Shown: positions 6,286-10,130 of the stretch, in pieces
Layout of the letters: the number at the start of each line of letters is the position of its first letter
Position numbering within the stretch: position 1 is the first letter of the stretch
From: CAZTLI01 sp964614375
GTDB taxonomy: Bacteria > Chloroflexota > Anaerolineae > Aggregatilineales > Phototrophicaceae
Length of the DNA stretch: 10,130 nucleotides
Assembly (NCBI GenBank): GCA_964614375.1
Contig: CAZTLI010000174.1
Span: forward strand, 1 to 10,130
Direction: 5' to 3'
Made by a program: the position numbers and the translations under genes
The notes under the pieces: generated by a model
The model's database searches: none
What the model was told of the DNA's origin: nothing
What the model saw: the letters and a program-made list of their open reading frames with translations, nothing else

Positions 6286-6294
6286 TGCTACAAT
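6286..6294 (+). promoter_or_regulatory. Extended -10 promoter of the TIR-WD40 gene
   Basis: TGC followed by TACAAT (6289-6294) is a good extended -10. No recognisable -35 exists at 16-18 nt upstream; that position falls in the last tandem repeat unit. The start would be near 6301, giving a leader of about 45 nt before the likely first codon. Confidence 0.5.
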
Positions 6295-6344
6295 CCGGTA
6301 AAATCGTAACAGTGTGAAATTGGTAGCGAACGGGGATTCTGTCC

Positions 6345-8258
6345 ATAATCGACTACAGTGAACAGCGACCCACCATAGGCATTTATATTAGTTATGCCCG
6401 CGCTCAAAAAGTTGTTGCGGGTCAAATCGCGTCCGAATTGCGTAATCGTGGTGCGGAAGTGTTCTTCGACAATCAAATGATTTTGCCGCATGAACATTTT
6501 ATTGGTCGTGTTGGGTCGGAAATCGAACGGCGGCAGTATGTCGTCTTGCTCTATAGCGAGGAAGCCAGCGCCTCCCGGTGGGTAAAGGCCGAGATTGCGT
6601 GGGCATTGCATTGGCGTAAACCCATCATTGCAGTGTTGCTCACCCGCACCGTGAGTTTTATCGACTTCTTTTTTTTGCTTGATGTCCCGATGGTCGATTA
6701 TAGTCGGGAACGCGACCGACAAAGCGCCATCCGCCATCTGGTTGCCCTATTACAACTGCCTGCCGAACCGCTTTATATCCCTCCAGAAGGCCAGGGGCCA
6801 CGCGCCTTGATTTTCAGTAAAGAGAATTTGCGACAGCTAGAAGATAGTATTTCGCAATTTTCGATTTCGGAGCCAGAAAAATCGCTGTTTATCTATCGCA
6901 CATTATTGGAAAGTGACGCTGGTGACGAGACTTCTGCGCGGGCCATCGAAAATTTTTCGCAACATTTGCGTTCTGAACGGCTTAGCCGCCTCTATGGTCT
7001 CACGCGCAATGCCGTCACCATGGGGGATTGGCATACCGCTGGTCATCTGGCGAATGAGATATTGCAGGTTGATCCAGATGATAGCTATGCCGCCTATGTA
7101 CGCCGTATCTGCTTTGAAAATCCCATTTGTGACCCGCTGTATGACCATGCCATCAATGCGGCGCGTGATGGCGAGTGGGAAGCGGTCAAGCCGTTGATGC
7201 GCTCTATCCGCCAGCGATGTCCGAATTATGGCGATCCAGTTGGTTTGCTGGTCGTGCGTCCCGAATCGGCTTATGCACTACAAGAACAGACCATCTTGTT
7301 ATCGTCTGATAAAGTACGTGAGCACAGCGTAAGGTCGTCGCATACCATGCCGCTGTGTCTCGCCTTTTTTGCCGACGGTTTACAATTGGCGTCGGGTTGG
7401 TCAGATGGGCACATTCGATTTCGCGGACTTTCAAGCAAAGCGAAACTCACGACGTTGGAAGGCCTGCAAGGTCAGGTTGTGGGATTGTCTATGTCGGCAG
7501 GGGGGGCGTTTCTGGTTTCTGCTGCAAGAGATCGAGACAGTGGTGGCAGCGTGACCTTATGGCGTCTGCCGCACCATAGTAATGATCTGATCGAACCCGT
7601 TATCGAGCACTGTCCGGTTGAAGGGAGCATCGCCACCTGTGTCGCGATCTCACCAGACAAAAAATTGCTGGCGGCTGGCGTGCGCTCACCCTATGGGTTA
7701 ATGCGTCGTCTCCGCAATCACGTCAAAATCTGGCTAATGCCCGGACATCGGGAGTATGATACCTTTCACATCCCCAATACCGAAGAAAATCTGACGAACT
7801 TCGTCACGTTTTCCCCCAACGGTCGTCTCTTAGCCACCGATTTAGGTAGTGCGAATGTCTATCTGTGGGATTCGTATGTTCGCAAAGATGTCCTTGCGCT
7901 TGTTGGGCATCAAAATGAAGTGGTAGCGGGTGCCTTTTCGCCGGATGGGAAGTTACTGGCGACGGCATCACTGGATACAACGGTGCGTCTTTGGCGGGTT
8001 GATACGGGGGAGCCTTTCGCTGTCTTGCATGGACACACCGCCCCTGTGCGGTCAGTGACCTTCAATAAAGAGGGCACGGTGTTGTTATCAGGTGGCGATG
8101 ACTATACCATCAAACTGTGGTATGTGCCCATGCCGCAAGAAATTCACACCTTGCGCGGGCATACGAACTCGGTGCGTTCACTCGTCATTTCTCCCGATGA
8201 TAATGTCCTTGTCTCAGCCAGTACCGACGGTACCATTCGATTGTGGGGACTGATTTAG
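6345..8258 (+). CDS. TIR domain - helical linker - WD40 propeller protein, no NTPase
   Basis: About 637 aa. Residues 9-140 are a TIR domain: PTIGIYISYARAQ is strand A, GAEVFFD strand B, YVVLLYSEEASASRWVKAEI carries the WVxxE signature, and KPIIAVLL is the next strand. E83 (codon 6591) matches the catalytic glutamate of TIR NADases such as SARM1 (WVHKE), so NAD+ cleavage or signal production is plausible. Residues about 160-300 are helical, TPR-like (GDWHTAGHLANEILQVDPDD, then a second GEWEAV repeat). Residues about 330-637 hold seven WD40 blades; the last three have clean GH...SPDG...W repeats, enough for one closed propeller. No Walker motif is seen, unlike STAND TIR-NBARC-WD40 proteins. The frame opens at 6327 after TAG; the first TTG in frame (6438) would remove the first TIR strand and helix. 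ATA at 6345 has GGGGA 8 nt upstream and CTG at 6339 is the alternative. A frameshift near 6373 joining GTG 6358 cannot be excluded. It stands alone, with unrelated neighbours. Confidence 0.85.
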   Translation: MIDYSEQRPTIGIYISYARAQKVVAGQIASELRNRGAEVFFDNQMILPHEHFIGRVGSEIERRQYVVLLYSEEASASRWVKAEIAWALHWRKPIIAVLLTRTVSFIDFFFLLDVPMVDYSRERDRQSAIRHLVALLQLPAEPLYIPPEGQGPRALIFSKENLRQLEDSISQFSISEPEKSLFIYRTLLESDAGDETSARAIENFSQHLRSERLSRLYGLTRNAVTMGDWHTAGHLANEILQVDPDDSYAAYVRRICFENPICDPLYDHAINAARDGEWEAVKPLMRSIRQRCPNYGDPVGLLVVRPESAYALQEQTILLSSDKVREHSVRSSHTMPLCLAFFADGLQLASGWSDGHIRFRGLSSKAKLTTLEGLQGQVVGLSMSAGGAFLVSAARDRDSGGSVTLWRLPHHSNDLIEPVIEHCPVEGSIATCVAISPDKKLLAAGVRSPYGLMRRLRNHVKIWLMPGHREYDTFHIPNTEENLTNFVTFSPNGRLLATDLGSANVYLWDSYVRKDVLALVGHQNEVVAGAFSPDGKLLATASLDTTVRLWRVDTGEPFAVLHGHTAPVRSVTFNKEGTVLLSGGDDYTIKLWYVPMPQEIHTLRGHTNSVRSLVISPDDNVLVSASTDGTIRLWGLI

Positions 8259-8337
8259 CCGCGTCTGGCGATTTTGCGCCATTGCATCAGCTATCAAATT
8301 TCGTTAACATGAACACATTCAGATGTCAATTAAAACG

Positions 8338-8363
8338 TTTAAGCGGCCAGTTCTGCGCTTAAA
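8338..8363. promoter_or_regulatory. Inverted repeat in the malQ leader
   Basis: TTTAAGCG (8338-8345), 10-nt gap, CGCTTAAA (8356-8363) is a perfect 8-bp inverted repeat ending 7 nt before the malQ ribosome site. It overlaps a second palindrome, AAACGTTT (8333-8340), with a central CG like LacI-family operators. Regulator binding is inferred from the sugar-gene context; an mRNA hairpin is the alternative. Confidence 0.4.
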
Positions 8364-8381
8364 TATAGATAAGGATTTCCT

Positions 8382-9917
8382 ATGACAATTTTCCCCCGTT
8401 CCAGCGGTATCCTCTTGCATCCCACATCGCTGCCGGGTCGATATGGAATAGGTGATCTAGGCGAATGGGCCTATCGCTTCGTGGATTGGTTGGAAGCTGC
8501 TGGGCAAACCTTGTGGCAGGTGCTGCCCCTTGGCCCCACGAGTTACGGCGATTCGCCTTACCAAACGTTGTCTGCGTTTGCGGGTAATCCGCTGCTTATC
8601 AGTCTTGACCGATTGAAGACCAGCGGCTGGTTGACGGAGGCGGATTTAGCCGATGTGCCCGATTTTCCAGTGGATCGTGTCGATTTTGGTTGGATTATTC
8701 CCTATCACAACGACAAATTAAAAGCGGCTTACGCACGCTTTGCACAAAATGCCACGGGTGAACAGCATACAGCCTATGACGAATGGTGTGCGGAAAATGC
8801 CTATTGGTTAGACGATTTCAGTCTATTTGTCGCGCTAAAGGACCTGCACGGTGGACGGCCCTGGGTGGAATGGCCTGAAGAATTAGCGCTGCGCGATCAA
8901 AAAGCCTTGAAAGCTGCCCACAAAACGCACGCCCATCTCATCCAGGAGCACAAATTCCGTCACTGGCAATTTTATACACAGTGGTATGAGTTGAAAGCTT
9001 ATGCCAATGCGAAGGGTATTCGCCTTGTCGGAGACATCCCGATTTTTGTGGCACATGATAGTGCCGATGTGTGGGCGAATCGCGATAAATTCTATCTTGA
9101 CGACAAAGGTTATCCGACGGTCATCGCCGGGGTACCGCCGGATTATTTCAGTCCGACAGGTCAACGCTGGGGCAACCCCCTCTATCGTTGGGACGTGATG
9201 AAGAAGAATGGTTATGCGTGGTGGCTCAGTCGTTTCCGCGCTATTCTGAGTCAGGTGGACATCATTCGTATTGACCACTTTCGTGGGTTTGAAGCCTATT
9301 GGGAAATTCCAGCGGCAGAAGAAACTGCCGTGAATGGCGAGTGGATACCGGGACCGGGGACACATTTCTTTCAGGTGATGAAAGACGAACTGGGGGAACT
9401 GCCTATCATCGCTGAAGACCTGGGTGTAATTACAGAAGGAGTCGAAAAACTGCGCGATGACTTCAATCTGCCGGGTATGAAGGTGCTGCAATTTGCGTGG
9501 AGTGACCCCAAAAATCCATTCCTACCACACCAGCACATCCCCAACTGTGTCGTCTACAGCGGCACACACGACAACAATACGACGGTAGGCTGGTGGCAGC
9601 ATGAAACCAATGACCATGTGCGTGGGCTGGTCTCCGATTATGTACAGCGCGAGGTACTTGAAGCCAATTGGACGCTGGTTCGCCTGGGGATGATGTCCGT
9701 CGCCCATACATTTATCGCGCCATTGCAAGACATCTTGGGTATGGGTGCAGAAGCGCGGATGAATACGCCCGGTCAGCCATCCGGCAATTGGACATGGCGC
9801 TTCACACCCGCTGCGCTCGACCATTCGGGTAAGGATAAACTTGCACACCTCACATGGTTGTATCAACGCCGCGCCGACCAGCAAGAACGTGTCTATGGCG
9901 ATGCGGCGCAGTTGTAA
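8382..9917 (+). CDS. malQ: 4-alpha-glucanotransferase (amylomaltase, GH77)
   Basis: Cytosolic disproportionating enzyme that moves alpha-1,4-glucan segments between maltodextrins and releases glucose. The 511 aa match the short bacterial amylomaltase type (about 500 aa). The N-terminus RSSGILLHPTSLPGRYGIGDLG, WQVLPLGPTSYGDSPYQ and FAGNPLLI is diagnostic. The GH77 catalytic set is complete: nucleophile D298 in IIRIDHFRGF, acid/base E345 in PIIAEDLGVI, and D397 in SGTHDNNTT. The acceptor loop VPPDYFSPTGQRWGNPLY (residues 251-268) is intact. ATG at 8382 has AAGGA (8371-8375) 6 nt upstream. It is followed by an intrinsic terminator and then an amylase-type gene on the same strand, so it belongs to maltodextrin or glycogen metabolism. 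The leader repeat at 8338-8363 may control it. Confidence 0.97.
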   Translation: MTIFPRSSGILLHPTSLPGRYGIGDLGEWAYRFVDWLEAAGQTLWQVLPLGPTSYGDSPYQTLSAFAGNPLLISLDRLKTSGWLTEADLADVPDFPVDRVDFGWIIPYHNDKLKAAYARFAQNATGEQHTAYDEWCAENAYWLDDFSLFVALKDLHGGRPWVEWPEELALRDQKALKAAHKTHAHLIQEHKFRHWQFYTQWYELKAYANAKGIRLVGDIPIFVAHDSADVWANRDKFYLDDKGYPTVIAGVPPDYFSPTGQRWGNPLYRWDVMKKNGYAWWLSRFRAILSQVDIIRIDHFRGFEAYWEIPAAEETAVNGEWIPGPGTHFFQVMKDELGELPIIAEDLGVITEGVEKLRDDFNLPGMKVLQFAWSDPKNPFLPHQHIPNCVVYSGTHDNNTTVGWWQHETNDHVRGLVSDYVQREVLEANWTLVRLGMMSVAHTFIAPLQDILGMGAEARMNTPGQPSGNWTWRFTPAALDHSGKDKLAHLTWLYQRRADQQERVYGDAAQL

Positions 9918-9946
9918 TCGCGTTTTCTAGCGCATAATCACGTATT

Positions 9947-9972
9947 AGGGCGCACAGCAGTGCGCTCTTTTT
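9947..9972 (+). terminator. Intrinsic terminator after malQ
   Basis: AGGGCGCAC (9947-9955), loop AGCA, GTGCGCTCT (9960-9968) forms a 9-bp stem with one G-U pair, then a T run to 9972. It sits 30 nt after the malQ stop and only 15 nt before the next start, so the amylase-like gene is expressed either by read-through or from a promoter overlapping this zone. Confidence 0.8.
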
Positions 9973-9987
9973 AACACAGGGACGACT

Positions 9988-10130
9988 ATGACGAAATCGC
10001 TTCACTGGACTGCTGGAATTCATCACGATGGTTCAGAACTCTATGTGTCTAATCCGCTGCCGAAGCTCGGCGAGAGCGTAACGATTAGTTTGCGTGTACC
10101 GAAACAGTCACCGATTCGCCATATTTTCCT
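9988..10130 (+). CDS. Alpha-amylase / neopullulanase-like glycosidase, N-terminus (3' partial)
   Basis: Only 47 codons are inside the window. ATG 9988-9990 has AGGGA 6 nt upstream (9977-9981). The peptide, MTKSLHWTAGIHHDGSELYV then SNPLPKLGESVTISLRVP and IRHIF, matches the N-terminal beta-sandwich (CBM34-like/Ig-like) domain of GH13 maltogenic amylase, cyclomaltodextrinase and neopullulanase-type enzymes, which hydrolyse maltodextrins and pullulan. No signal peptide is visible, which fits a cytosolic enzyme. The catalytic domain lies outside, so the exact activity cannot be judged. The position after malQ supports a shared maltodextrin pathway. Confidence 0.7.
   Translation, partial: MTKSLHWTAGIHHDGSELYVSNPLPKLGESVTISLRVPKQSPIRHIF

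Larger units (their letters stand above)
5952..6344. other. Gene-free divergent region between the lipoprotein and TIR-WD40 genes
   Basis: About 390 bases without a credible gene. It holds the upstream region of the minus-strand lipoprotein gene, with a small inverted repeat CGGTG-3 nt-CACCG at 6008-6020. It also holds the 16-bp tandem repeat at 6184-6279 and the extended -10 promoter of the TIR-WD40 gene. I see nothing convincing in 6021-6183. Confidence 0.6.

Noticed and set aside
6345..8258. Thoeris or other named TIR defence system
   Set aside because: No ThsA-like SIR2 effector, Argonaute, NB-ARC or other partner lies in the window; neighbours are lipoprotein and sugar genes.
8266..8281. 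TGGCG-6 nt-CGCCA as terminator of the TIR-WD40 gene
   Set aside because: Stem is only 5 bp and no T run follows; too weak to call.
8883..9491. Minus-strand 202-codon frame opposite malQ
   Set aside because: It mirrors highly conserved GH77 sequence, has no plausible domain and no ribosome site.

Overview
The window looks like chromosomal DNA of a free-living bacterium with base composition near 50% GC by eye. Gene content, lipoprotein style (FxLYD-like domains, Thr/Pro-rich linkers) and the IF3 N-terminus (EYRIN...IRSREVRLI) suggest Chloroflexota, probably an Anaerolineae-like lineage. That placement is inference from pattern memory, not a search.

Layout, left to right. A YbdK/GCS2-type carboxylate-amine ligase, cut at its N-terminus by the window edge, runs on + to 1154 and converges with a class I SAM methyltransferase on - (1163-1975). 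Upstream of the methyltransferase on the same strand is the translation operon infC-rpmI-rplT (IF3, L35, L20), transcribed on - from about 3490 down to 2161 and closed by a strong intrinsic terminator at 2106-2134. Two sigma70-type promoters precede infC, each carrying an inverted repeat. infC has no AUG, GUG, UUG or CUG available for a full-length product and most likely starts at AUA. Upstream of it is an orphan 134-aa protein with paired CxxC motifs (-). It is divergent from a 395-aa secreted lipoprotein (+), which converges with a second, 213-aa lipoprotein (-).

From 5952 to about 6344 there is no gene. This stretch holds a six-copy 16-bp tandem repeat and an extended -10 promoter that drive a 637-aa TIR-helical-WD40 protein (+). 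That protein has an intact TIR catalytic-type glutamate but no NTPase domain, and its reading frame has no standard start codon at the proper N-terminus. It is the best candidate here for an unusual immune or signalling protein.

The right end carries maltodextrin metabolism: malQ (4-alpha-glucanotransferase, GH77), an intrinsic terminator, then the first 47 codons of an alpha-amylase or neopullulanase-like protein. These two probably cooperate in breaking down and rearranging maltodextrin or glycogen. The remaining genes look like unlinked single transcription units, and nothing here looks like a defence island or a mobile element.
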